Part shown: piece after piece, positions 1 to 5,401 of the stretch
Layout of the letters: each line of letters begins with the position of its first letter
How positions within the stretch are numbered: the stretch's first letter is position 1
NCBI GenBank assembly: GCA_903822115.1
Contig: CAIJNU010000114.1
Span: forward strand, 1-10,008
Length of the DNA stretch: 10,008 bases
Direction: 5' to 3'
Source of the DNA: an uncultured Candidatus Peregrinibacteria bacterium
Lineage (GTDB): Bacteria; Patescibacteriota; Gracilibacteria; Peribacterales; Peribacteraceae
Notes under the pieces: model-generated
Database searches by the model: none
Told to the model about the DNA's origin: nothing
The model's input: only the letters and a program-made list of their open reading frames with translations
Made by a program: the position numbers and the translations under genes

Positions 1-71
1 ACGCGGATGCACATGACCTTGCGGGCACCCGTGTTATCAGCCACATCGAGGATGGTCTGAGGTTGGATCAT
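1..71 (-). CDS. rplN: Ribosomal protein uL14 (L14), 5' part only
   Basis: Only the first 23 codons are inside the window; the gene runs off the left edge. The visible residues include MIQPQTILDVADNTGAR followed by KVMCIR, which is the conserved N-terminus of L14, a large-subunit protein at the subunit interface near the L19 and L3 contacts. The ATG (69-71) overlaps the rpsQ stop codon as ATGA, so translation is likely coupled. The position after rpsQ is the canonical S10/spc order. No purine-rich Shine-Dalgarno sequence is present. The bases just before the ATG are pyrimidine-rich, with CCTCC two bases from the start. Confidence 0.93.
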   Translation of the reverse strand, partial: MIQPQTILDVADNTGARKVMCIR

Positions 72-394
72 TGGGAGGGGGCGGAATCGTCGTCGGCATC
101 GACTTTCTTCTTCGTGGCGGCAGTGACATCACTTTCCTCGGCAAGCTCGCTCACTCGCGGGGCGCTCTTGATGATCTCGGTGACGCGGAATCTCTTGTTC
201 TTGGAAAGCGGTCGACACTCCGTGATCACTACCTCATCCCCCATCGCGAGATCGAATCCCTTGCTGTCAGCAAGGAACTTCTTGGAGATCGTAAAACGCT
301 TCTTGTACTTCGCGTGGAAGACAGAGCGATGCGTGGTCACCGTTACGGTGCCTGTCATCTTCGCCGATGTGATGACTCCTTTCTTGGTTCTCAT
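68..394 (-). CDS. rpsQ: Ribosomal protein uS17 (S17) with C-terminal tail
   Basis: This encodes 108 residues of primary 16S rRNA-binding protein S17, of the small subunit. The OB-fold core is clear: GTVTVTTHRSVFHAKYKKR near residues 15-34, and the family hallmark GDEVVITECRPLSKNKRFRV near 52-71, followed by TEII. The family is usually about 80-90 residues. Here about 25-30 extra residues follow, rich in Ala, Lys, Asp and Ser, ending SAPSQ, and they look disordered. The start overlaps the rpmC stop by 4 bases (391-394) and the stop overlaps rplN by 4 bases. The upstream sequence reads CTTCCTCCAC directly before ATG, with no GGAGG. The gene is well supported; the role of the tail is unknown. 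Confidence 0.95.
   Translation of the reverse strand: MRTKKGVITSAKMTGTVTVTTHRSVFHAKYKKRFTISKKFLADSKGFDLAMGDEVVITECRPLSKNKRFRVTEIIKSAPRVSELAEESDVTAATKKKVDADDDSAPSQ
74..86 (-). repeat. 13-base pyrimidine repeat before rplN (copy 2)
   Basis: This is an exact copy of the 13-base tract found before rplW, ending two bases before the rplN ATG. It encodes Ser-Ala-Pro-Ser at the end of S17. Related tracts lie before rpmC, rpsQ and rpsS. Confidence 0.6.
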
Positions 395-660
395 GTGGAG
401 GAAGCGGGGATGGTACGAGAGTTCTTCTTCGTTTTCAATGTCGACTTGCTCTTTGTTTTCGCCTTCAGAATGTGCATCGCGAGGAGCATGCGCGCGAGCA
501 TCCGACGCTCGGTGCGGTAGCGCGCCGTATCCTTCTCCTTATTCATCTGGATTCCAAGACTCATCTTCGTCACGAGCGCACGTTGCGTCATGATGTCGCG
601 ACGCAATTCGTCGATCGGCATCGCGAGGAGTTCGCCGTAGCTGGCGTGGTGTGTTGCCAT
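391..660 (-). CDS. rpmC: Ribosomal protein uL29 (L29) with C-terminal tail
   Basis: This encodes 89 residues. L29 is a small helical-hairpin protein near the polypeptide exit tunnel of the large subunit, where chaperones and SRP dock. The recognisable core is GELLAMPIDELRRDIMTQRA near residues 9-28 followed by LGIQMNKEKDTARYRTERRM near 35-54, which matches the family's second helix (normally ending in RRxIARI). A basic tail of about 25 residues (LKAKTKSKSTLKTKK and onward) makes it longer than the usual 60-70. Its ATG shares one base with the rplP stop (TAATG). The placement between rplP and rpsQ fits the canonical operon and supports the assignment, since L29 is poorly conserved. The leader contains CCTCC seven bases before ATG. 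Confidence 0.9.
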   Translation of the reverse strand: MATHHASYGELLAMPIDELRRDIMTQRALVTKMSLGIQMNKEKDTARYRTERRMLARMLLAMHILKAKTKSKSTLKTKKNSRTIPASST

Positions 661-1079
661 TAGGCGTGGAGGCGGGAAACGATCTTCGTCTTCATGGGCA
701 ATTTGTGGCTCGCGAGCGTCAGCGCCTCAATGGCGGCATCAGCCGGCAGTCCGTCGATCTCGAAGAGGATGACTCCGGCTTTGAGGATCGCGGAGTAGTA
801 CTCCACCGATCCCTTTCCGGATCCCATCGGCACCTCCGCAGCTTTGCGCGTAACGGGCGTGTGCGGGAATACGCGAATCCAGATCTTCCCCCCACGCTGC
901 ACACGGTGCGTCATGGCGCGGCGTGCCGCTTCAATCTGGCGCGCCGTCAGCTCCCCGGATGTTTGCGTCTTAAGCCCGAAGGATCCGAAGGCCAGCGTCG
1001 TGCCGCGCGTCGCCTTCCCGTAGAAGGCGCCACGGTTTCGATGCTGCTTGCGATACTTGATCTTCTTCGGTTCGAGCAT
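660..1079 (-). CDS. rplP: Ribosomal protein uL16 (L16)
   Basis: This encodes 139 residues, the normal length for L16, a large-subunit protein that helps shape the A-site tRNA path and is needed for late 50S assembly. The family start MLEPKKIKYRKQHR is present, with RGTTLAFGSFGLKT near 25-38, the QIEAARRAMTHRVQRGGKIW segment near 48-67, and the conserved loop VPMGSGKG at 83-90. An ATG 105 bases further upstream is in frame, but it would add 35 unrelated residues and overlap rpsC, so I chose the ATG at 1077-1079. Eleven bases separate it from the rpsC stop. That spacer is entirely pyrimidine (CTTCC followed by six T) and contains no Shine-Dalgarno sequence. Confidence 0.96.
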   Translation of the reverse strand: MLEPKKIKYRKQHRNRGAFYGKATRGTTLAFGSFGLKTQTSGELTARQIEAARRAMTHRVQRGGKIWIRVFPHTPVTRKAAEVPMGSGKGSVEYYSAILKAGVILFEIDGLPADAAIEALTLASHKLPMKTKIVSRLHA

Positions 1080-1090
1080 AAAAAAGGAAG
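1080..1090 (-). promoter_or_regulatory. All-pyrimidine spacer before rplP
   Basis: The eleven-base rpsC-rplP spacer reads CTTCCTTTTTT and touches the rplP ATG. CTTCC is six bases from the start. The T-run is not preceded by a hairpin I can see, so I do not read it as a terminator. Confidence 0.5.
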
Positions 1091-1780
1091 TTAGGCGGCG
1101 TTCGCCGCAGCGAGTGCTTGGGAAGTGAGACCGGCCGACTGGGCCTGTGAAATTTTCTTGAAGACCATTCCCTTGTAGACCCACACCTGAATGCCAATCG
1201 TTCCGAATTTCGTGATGGCATGGCGCTTCGCGTGCACGATATTCGCACGGAGTGTCTGCAGAGGAATGTTCCCCTCCTTGAAGAGCTCATCGCGGGCGAT
1301 CTCCGCGCCGTTGAGGCGTCCGGAAATCGTGATCTTCACACCGATCGCTCCCCCTTGCAGCGCCTTCTCGATCGACATCTTCACCGCGCGGCGGTAGGGC
1401 ATACGTCGCTGGATCTGCCCTTGAATCGTCTCAGCAATCACGACCGGATCGGCGTCGGGGCTGCGAATCTCACGTACATCGACCTCAAAACTTCCCGTGA
1501 ACCGCTTCTCGAGATCCTTGCGGAGATCTTCTATCGCGGCGCCCTGCTTGCCGATGAGCACACCAGGCTTACTCGTATGAATCGAGACGGTGACTTTCTT
1601 CCCGCGGTCGATTTCAATCGAACTGATGCCCGCCTCTTTTACCTTGCCTTCAATGTAACGCTTGATGCGAACATCCTGTAAGAACAGCTCGCGGTACTTT
1701 CCCCCCTTCGCGTACCACGTGGACGGCCACGTGTGCGTGATTCCGAGTCGAAAGCCGTTGGCGTTTACTTTTTGACCCAT
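1091..1780 (-). CDS. rpsC: Ribosomal protein uS3 (S3)
   Basis: This encodes 229 residues, close to the family norm. S3 sits at the mRNA entry channel of the 30S subunit and contributes to mRNA unwinding. The N-terminus MGQKVNANGFRLG is typical. A type II KH domain is visible with its GxxG loop as GKQG at residues 77-80. The C-terminal domain contains RRMPYRRAVKMSIEKALQ, GAIGVKI and SGRLNGAEIARDE, all hallmark S3 segments. The tail after about residue 210 is Ala/Ser-rich. The start lies 2 bases after the rplV stop. Upstream, TTCCTC is six bases from ATG and CCTCC fourteen bases from it. There is no GGAGG. Confidence 0.97.
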   Translation of the reverse strand: MGQKVNANGFRLGITHTWPSTWYAKGGKYRELFLQDVRIKRYIEGKVKEAGISSIEIDRGKKVTVSIHTSKPGVLIGKQGAAIEDLRKDLEKRFTGSFEVDVREIRSPDADPVVIAETIQGQIQRRMPYRRAVKMSIEKALQGGAIGVKITISGRLNGAEIARDELFKEGNIPLQTLRANIVHAKRHAITKFGTIGIQVWVYKGMVFKKISQAQSAGLTSQALAAANAA

Positions 1781-1782
1781 AG

Positions 1783-2250
1783 TTATGAGGAAACGGAGGA
1801 AGCTGAAGATTCGGAAACGGTGTCGATTTTCTTGGTCTTCGAGCTGGTAGCTTTTACAGCATTCTTCGGCTTAGCGGAAGCCTTTTCCTTCTTTTTAGCC
1901 GTTTTCGAACCCGTCTTTTTCGCCTCCGGATATCCGAGAACGATCTCGAGGTGTGAAAGGAACTTTTTGTACGGACGTTGCTGTCCCCTCGCCTTCGGCA
2001 TGCCGCGGCGGTACGCCTGCCCCTGATTCACGACGATCGTTTTGATGATCATCATCTGCGGATCCTGCTTGTCATTGTGGGACGCATTCGCGACGGCGGA
2101 GAGAAGGAGCTTCTCCACGATTCGTGCCCCCTTCTTGTTCGTCCTGCGCAGCGCCTCCGTTGCGTCCGGTACGCTTTGGCCTCGCACCATCCTTGCAAGG
2201 AGGTTGAGCTTCTTCGGCGCGATGCGGACGGATTGGAGGAGGGCTTTCAT
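1783..2250 (-). CDS. rplV: Ribosomal protein uL22 (L22) with long basic tail
   Basis: This encodes 155 residues. L22 lines the polypeptide exit tunnel. The core reads MKALLQSVRIAPKKLNLLAR at 1-20, then MVRGQSVPDATEAL. The conserved C-terminal region, with GQAYRRGMPKARGQQRPYKK and LSHLEIVLG, corresponds to the rRNA-contacting loop and final strand. The core ends near residue 110, the normal family length. About 40 further residues are Lys/Ala/Ser-rich and end in a Ser-rich stretch (SESSASSVSS). A longer in-frame start exists upstream, but it would overlap rpsS heavily and encodes non-family sequence, so the ATG at 2248-2250 is preferred. It is 19 bases after the rpsS stop, behind a CTTCCTCTC tract. 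Confidence 0.95.
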   Translation of the reverse strand: MKALLQSVRIAPKKLNLLARMVRGQSVPDATEALRRTNKKGARIVEKLLLSAVANASHNDKQDPQMMIIKTIVVNQGQAYRRGMPKARGQQRPYKKFLSHLEIVLGYPEAKKTGSKTAKKKEKASAKPKNAVKATSSKTKKIDTVSESSASSVSS

Positions 2251-2269
2251 GGTCAGTGAGAGGAAGACA

Positions 2270-2608
2270 TTATTTTGCAGGTGTGGAAGCAGGGGCGGCA
2301 CCTCCACCGGCGGGAGCGCCGGCCATTCCCGGAGCGACGGTCGTGGCGGCTTTGCCTCCGTGTCCTCTGAATTTCGTCGTCCAGGCAAACTCGCCGAGCT
2401 TGTGTCCCACCATCTGCTCCGTGATGTACACGGGAACGAAATCTTTGCCGTTATGAACCGCGAAGGTGAATCCGACGAACTCCGGCGGAATATCGCAGCT
2501 GCGCGCCCACGTTTTCACGATCTTCTTCTCCTGAGCTGCGATCATTTTCATGACCTTCTTCAGAAGTTTCGGATCAACGTGGGGGCCTTTCTTGAGAGAG
2601 CGTGACAT
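2270..2608 (-). CDS. rpsS: Ribosomal protein uS19 (S19) with Gly/Ala/Pro tail
   Basis: This encodes 112 residues. S19 sits in the 30S head and contacts S13 and the A-site region. Hallmarks are MSRSLKKGPHVDPKLLKKV at the start, PPEFVGFTFAVHNGKDFVPV near 41-60, and MVGHKLGEFAWTTKFRGH near 66-83. The family is usually about 90 residues. The last 25 or so here are Gly, Ala and Pro (GAPAGGGAAPASTPAK), a flexible extension. The gene follows rplB after a 14-base spacer composed only of C and T (CCCTTCCCCCTCCT), directly abutting the ATG. No Shine-Dalgarno sequence can fit. Confidence 0.96.
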   Translation of the reverse strand: MSRSLKKGPHVDPKLLKKVMKMIAAQEKKIVKTWARSCDIPPEFVGFTFAVHNGKDFVPVYITEQMVGHKLGEFAWTTKFRGHGGKAATTVAPGMAGAPAGGGAAPASTPAK

Positions 2609-2622
2609 AGGAGGGGGAAGGG
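2609..2622 (-). promoter_or_regulatory. All-pyrimidine spacer before rpsS
   Basis: The whole 14-base rplB-rpsS spacer is C and T only, and CCTCC ends one base before the rpsS ATG. It is noncoding, so codon use cannot explain its composition. Confidence 0.5.
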
Positions 2623-3465
2623 TTATTTCTTCTTCTTACGAATGCGGCTACTAACGATCATAATCGAGGATTTGCGCTTGCGACGCGTTTTCACTCCGTA
2701 TGCGGGCTTGCCCCAAGGAGTCTTGGGGCGTTTGAGACCGATCGGACTGTGCCCCTCACCTCCGCCATGCGGGTGATCGACGGCGTTCATGGACTTTCCG
2801 AGAACCGTCGGACGGCGGCCGCGCCAGCGCATGCGTCCCGCCTTGCCCCAGTTGATGAGGCTGTGCTCTCCATTGGAGACGACGCCGATGGAGGCGAAAC
2901 ACTCCTTGCGCACCTTGCGAATTTCGGAGGAAGGAAGCTGAAGAAGCGCGAATGGCTCGTCGAAACCGATGAGTGTCGCGGATGTTCCCGCTGAGCGCAC
3001 GATTTGTCCCCCGCGTCCGGCATGCACCTCCACATTGTAGATGTGATACCCGACCGGGATGTGCTGAAGTTCCATGCGGTTGCCCACCTTCACTTTCGTG
3101 CGGTGTCCCGCCACTACCTGATCGCCAGCCTTGAGGCCTTCCGGTGCGAGCACATATTTCTTCGAACCATCGATGTAGTACACGAGGGCGATACGCGCCG
3201 TGCGGTTCGGGTCGTACTCGATCCCCTGCACGACACCGGGCACCCCGAGCTTTCCGAGCTGCTTGAAATCGACATCACGCAGCAGTCGCTTGTGGCCGCC
3301 GCCGCGATGACGCACCGACACTCTCCCCTTGCCGTCCCTGCCGCTGATGCGCTTCTTCCCGCGTACAAGACTCTTCTCGGGACCGTTCGAACTCAGGCCA
3401 GAGAAGTCGGCGATCGTCATCTGACGTCGTGCGGGTGTCGTTGGTTTGGGCTTACGCAGAGTCAT
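2623..3465 (-). CDS. rplB: Ribosomal protein uL2 (L2)
   Basis: This encodes 280 residues, the normal length for L2, a primary 23S rRNA-binding protein needed for subunit association and peptidyl-transferase centre function. The start MTLRKPKPTTPARRQMT aligns without gaps to the family's usual N-terminus. The invariant DHPHGGGEG is at about 230-238, with the conserved histidines present, and GRRPTVLGKSMNAV just before it. A TTG codon six bases upstream (3469-3471) could also start the frame, but it would add only two residues. I prefer the ATG, two bases after the rplW stop. This is the one gene in the operon lacking a pyrimidine tract before its start; the upstream bases are GTACCCAATTGATC. 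Confidence 0.97.
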   Translation of the reverse strand: MTLRKPKPTTPARRQMTIADFSGLSSNGPEKSLVRGKKRISGRDGKGRVSVRHRGGGHKRLLRDVDFKQLGKLGVPGVVQGIEYDPNRTARIALVYYIDGSKKYVLAPEGLKAGDQVVAGHRTKVKVGNRMELQHIPVGYHIYNVEVHAGRGGQIVRSAGTSATLIGFDEPFALLQLPSSEIRKVRKECFASIGVVSNGEHSLINWGKAGRMRWRGRRPTVLGKSMNAVDHPHGGGEGHSPIGLKRPKTPWGKPAYGVKTRRKRKSSIMIVSSRIRKKKK

Positions 3466-3467
3466 GA

Positions 3468-3779
3468 TCAATTGGGTACTTCGAAGGAAGCGAGATCGAT
3501 AGGCTTGCTCTTGGGCTTGAGTGTGATGAGGGCTTTCTTCTCCGCCTGCCGCTTCTCCATCACCCCGCCTTTCTGAATGGGCTTCGTCTTCGCAGGAACT
3601 TTCACGATACGAACGCTCTCCACATCCGCCTCGTAGTAGCGGCGCAGGGCATTCTTCACATCAATCTTCGTGGCGCCCGGGTGCACGCGCATCGTGTACG
3701 TGTGATGCGGACCAGCCGCCTTCAGGCGCTCCGCTTTCTCCGTCACGACGGGGCCGAGGATGACTTGGGTGAGTTCCAT
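3468..3779 (-). CDS. rplW: Ribosomal protein uL23 (L23)
   Basis: This encodes 103 residues, a normal length. L23 lies at the exit tunnel and is the docking site of trigger factor and SRP. Visible hallmarks are VILGPVVTEKAERL near 6-19 and VHPGATKIDVKNALRRYYEA near 32-51, followed by DVESVRIVKV, the conserved rRNA-binding core. The ATG shares one base with the rplD stop (TGATG), implying translational coupling. The upstream 21 bases, which also encode the end of L4, are mostly pyrimidine and contain CCTCC five bases before the ATG. Confidence 0.96.
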   Translation of the reverse strand: MELTQVILGPVVTEKAERLKAAGPHHTYTMRVHPGATKIDVKNALRRYYEADVESVRIVKVPAKTKPIQKGGVMEKRQAEKKALITLKPKSKPIDLASFEVPN

Positions 3780-4552
3780 CAGGCGGAGGGGGCGGAAACT
3801 TTCTTCTTCGTGGTCGTCGTTTTCTTTGTCGTCTTCGTTGTCTTCTTGATCATCTTTGATCTCTTTATCTCCGCCACCGGAGCCTCCGCAACCGCACTCT
3901 TCCCCGCCGACCTCTCTCTCTTCTTCTTTCCAAACACCTCCTGTGCCTTCTCGAGACTTCCCTCGAGGAAGACGATCGAACGCGCCGAGACGACGGACTC
4001 CGGATTGAGGTAAGCGGCGAGCAATGTGGAGACGTTCGGAATATTTCGCGTCGAAAGGGTGAGAGCCTTGTTAGGGGACGGCATTACGAAGACGATTCTT
4101 CGACCCAATTCCACCGGAAGTTTCTTGAGAAGCGCGACCGCATCCTTCGTCTTGATCTGCTCGGGGTATCCCTCGAGACCGAAGATCGCCTGACGCTTCG
4201 CCATCAGAGAGAGCGCGGCGCGCAGTGCCGCATGGCGCATGGCGCGCGGCATATCCTTCGTGAAGTTATTGGTATTCCTCGGACCGAATGCCTTGCCTCC
4301 TCCTCGCAGGAGCGGGCTGCGGACGGAGCCGCGGCGCGCGCGACCCGTGTGCTTCTGTGCGTAGAGCTTGTGCGTCGACCCCTGCACTTCACCCCTGCTC
4401 TTCACGTGAGCGATGGCAATGCGCCGGTTGCTCTGCTGAAGCGTGACGAACTGATGAATCAATCCCTCATTGATGACGGTCTCAAAGAGCTCCTCCGGGA
4501 GATCCCAGGTGCCTTTCTTCGTGCCGGTCATGGAGAAGACATCGATTTTCAT
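3779..4552 (-). CDS. rplD: Ribosomal protein uL4 (L4) with long Lys/Thr tail
   Basis: This encodes 257 residues against a usual length of about 200-210. L4 contributes an extended loop to the exit tunnel constriction. In E. coli it is also the autogenous repressor of the S10 operon. The tunnel loop is clear: QKHTGRARRGSVRSP, LLRGGGKAFGPR at about 66-92. The Rossmann-like core continues to about residue 207 (FLEGSLEKAQEVFG). From about 209 onward the sequence is low complexity: an Ala/Glu segment and then TTKTTKKTTTTKKK, ending SAPSA. The last codons double as the leader for rplW. The ATG follows the rplC stop by 9 bases, all of them pyrimidine. Confidence 0.96.
   Translation of the reverse strand: MKIDVFSMTGTKKGTWDLPEELFETVINEGLIHQFVTLQQSNRRIAIAHVKSRGEVQGSTHKLYAQKHTGRARRGSVRSPLLRGGGKAFGPRNTNNFTKDMPRAMRHAALRAALSLMAKRQAIFGLEGYPEQIKTKDAVALLKKLPVELGRRIVFVMPSPNKALTLSTRNIPNVSTLLAAYLNPESVVSARSIVFLEGSLEKAQEVFGKKKRERSAGKSAVAEAPVAEIKRSKMIKKTTKTTKKTTTTKKKVSAPSA
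3785..3797 (-). repeat. 13-base pyrimidine repeat before rplW (copy 1)
   Basis: The minus strand reads TTCCGCCCCCTCC, ending five bases before the rplW ATG. The same 13 bases occur before rplN (74-86). In both places the repeat is read in the same frame as Ser-Ala-Pro-Ser at the C-terminus of the preceding protein. It looks like a translation-initiation-associated motif that also sets the protein tail. Confidence 0.6.
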
Positions 4553-4561
4553 GGGAGAGGA
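4553..4561 (-). promoter_or_regulatory. All-pyrimidine spacer before rplD
   Basis: The nine-base rplC-rplD spacer reads TCCTCTCCC. It is noncoding and abuts the rplD ATG, with no purine-rich ribosome binding site within it or in the preceding 15 bases at a usable distance. Confidence 0.5.
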
Positions 4562-5176
4562 TTACTCTTTCTTTTCGGGAGAAGATTCTTTGGTGAGAAA
4601 GACAGTGGAACCGGCGGGACCCGGAATCGGCCCCTTGATCGCGAGCACGCCCTTGGCGCTATCTACCATCACCACGGAGCGATGCTTCAAGGTGATGGTG
4701 TCCCCTCCCATGCGCCCCGCCATGTGGTGACCCTTGAGGACTCTCCCCGGCTTCGCACGCATACCGATCGTTCCCGGCTCTCTCTTGAAGTGCGATCCGT
4801 GACTCGCGGGACCTCCGGAGAAGTTCCAGCGACGCATGACACCCTGAAATCCCTTTCCCTTCGAAACGCCCGTTATCGTCACCATGCTCTCGGCGGGGAG
4901 GACATCGACGGAAAGTTGCTTGCCTGTCTCGAGCCCCTCGAGCGATTCCACCTTCCATTCCTTCTGAACGCTGTAGCGTGTGTGCTCCTTCCCCTTGCGA
5001 CTCCTCCACATCTTCGCGCCGACTCCGAGCACGACTGCGTCGTACCCGTCCTTCTCCTTCGTCTTCATACGCACGACGATATTGGGACGCACTTCCAAGT
5101 ACGTCACGGGAACTTCCTCCCCGGACTCAAGGAAGATACGAGACATGCCGACTTTTCTGGCGATGAGACCTTGCAT
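4562..5176 (-). CDS. rplC: Ribosomal protein uL3 (L3)
   Basis: This encodes 204 residues, the usual L3 length. L3 is one of the two proteins initiating 50S assembly, and it reaches toward the peptidyl-transferase centre. The start MQGLIARKVGMSRIF is typical. The central signature is ITGVSKGKGFQGVMRRW near 101-117, followed by GGPASHGSH, PGTIG and then PGRVLKGHHMAGRMGG at 143-158. An upstream in-frame ATG near 5296 would add 40 unrelated residues and run through the -10 element, so the ATG at 5174-5176 is chosen. This is the first gene of the operon: S10, normally ahead of it, is absent. It is preceded by a structured leader, with CCTCC six bases from the ATG. Confidence 0.96.
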   Translation of the reverse strand: MQGLIARKVGMSRIFLESGEEVPVTYLEVRPNIVVRMKTKEKDGYDAVVLGVGAKMWRSRKGKEHTRYSVQKEWKVESLEGLETGKQLSVDVLPAESMVTITGVSKGKGFQGVMRRWNFSGGPASHGSHFKREPGTIGMRAKPGRVLKGHHMAGRMGGDTITLKHRSVVMVDSAKGVLAIKGPIPGPAGSTVFLTKESSPEKKE

Positions 5177-5277
5177 AGGGCTGGAGGTTCGAACCTCGTC
5201 TGCTTGTTTCCTTTCTGGAAGCCAGGAAAGGCAGACAACGAACGTAAGCCAACTCGCATGGGAATCCATGCGAAAGC
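5177..5277 (-). promoter_or_regulatory. Structured 5' leader of the ribosomal protein operon
   Basis: Between the predicted transcription start (about 5277) and the rplC ATG there are about 100 nt containing three inverted repeats. The first (5254-5273) is a perfect 8-bp stem, TCGCATGG/CCATGCGA, with loop ATTC. The second (5198-5236) has an outer GTCTGC/GCAGAC stem and an inner CTTTC/GAAAG plus TGG/CCA stem. The third (5184-5197) is the perfect palindrome GAGGTTCGAACCTC. Such leaders in other bacteria are bound by r-proteins, for example L4 on the E. coli S10 leader. I see no primary-sequence match to that element. The regulatory role is inferred. Confidence 0.55.
5183..5187 (-). promoter_or_regulatory. 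CCTCC motif before rplC start
   Basis: CCTCC lies six bases upstream of the rplC ATG, exactly where a Shine-Dalgarno GGAGG would be expected. Four of its five bases (CCTC) fall in the 3' arm of the palindrome at 5184-5197 and would be paired if that hairpin forms. The only GAGG upstream is in the other arm, about 21 bases from ATG, too far for normal use. Confidence 0.5.
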
Positions 5278-5283
5278 CGAGGC

Positions 5284-5312
5284 AGTCTAAATACAATGAG
5301 GGGGTGCGTCAA
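5284..5312 (-). promoter_or_regulatory. Sigma70-type promoter of the rplC operon
   Basis: On the minus strand, TTGACG (5307-5312, five of six matches to the -35 consensus) is followed after exactly 17 bases by TAGACT (5284-5289, four of six matches to TATAAT). The predicted start is about 5277, a few bases before the first leader hairpin. It is the only good promoter I find upstream of rplC. Confidence 0.65.
5292..5297 (+). promoter_or_regulatory. Possible -10 element for lysS
   Basis: TACAAT matches TATAAT at five of six positions and would start a transcript about 100 bases before lysS. No acceptable -35 element is found 16-18 bases upstream. It lies inside the spacer of the divergent rplC promoter, so the two promoters would compete. 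The remaining plus-strand sequence to 5401 has a short GC-rich inverted repeat near 5336-5352 but no other promoter I trust. Confidence 0.2.
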
Positions 5313-5401
5313 ATGCTTTTTCTAAGGAAGAATTCTCCGCCGCGCGGACGGAATGCTCTTGGCACTTCAAGTCTGGCGAAAACAAAGGTACGCTGACCGC
5401 C

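Noticed and set aside
1080..1085. Run of six T before rplP as an intrinsic terminator.
   Set aside because: No hairpin precedes it and the operon plainly continues. It fits the general pyrimidine leader pattern instead.
3466..3471. TTG start for rplB overlapping the rplW stop.
   Set aside because: It would add only two residues. The ATG at 3465 aligns exactly with the usual L2 N-terminus.
5184..5187. The minus strand has a GAGG upstream of rplC (5194-5197) as a Shine-Dalgarno sequence.
   Set aside because: It is about 20 bases from the ATG, well beyond usable spacing, and it is the 5' arm of a palindrome.
5184..5197. The palindrome GAGGTTCGAACCTC looks like a tRNA T-arm (GTTCGAACC).
   Set aside because: As a T-arm the 7-base loop leaves a mismatched stem, no acceptor, D or anticodon arms flank it, and no CCA or acceptor pairing is found. 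It is better read as a leader hairpin.
4232..5290. Long plus-strand open frame (352 codons) opposite rplC and rplD.
   Set aside because: It lies wholly antisense to two certain ribosomal protein genes, its translation resembles no family I know, and it is explained by GC-rich codon use on the other strand.
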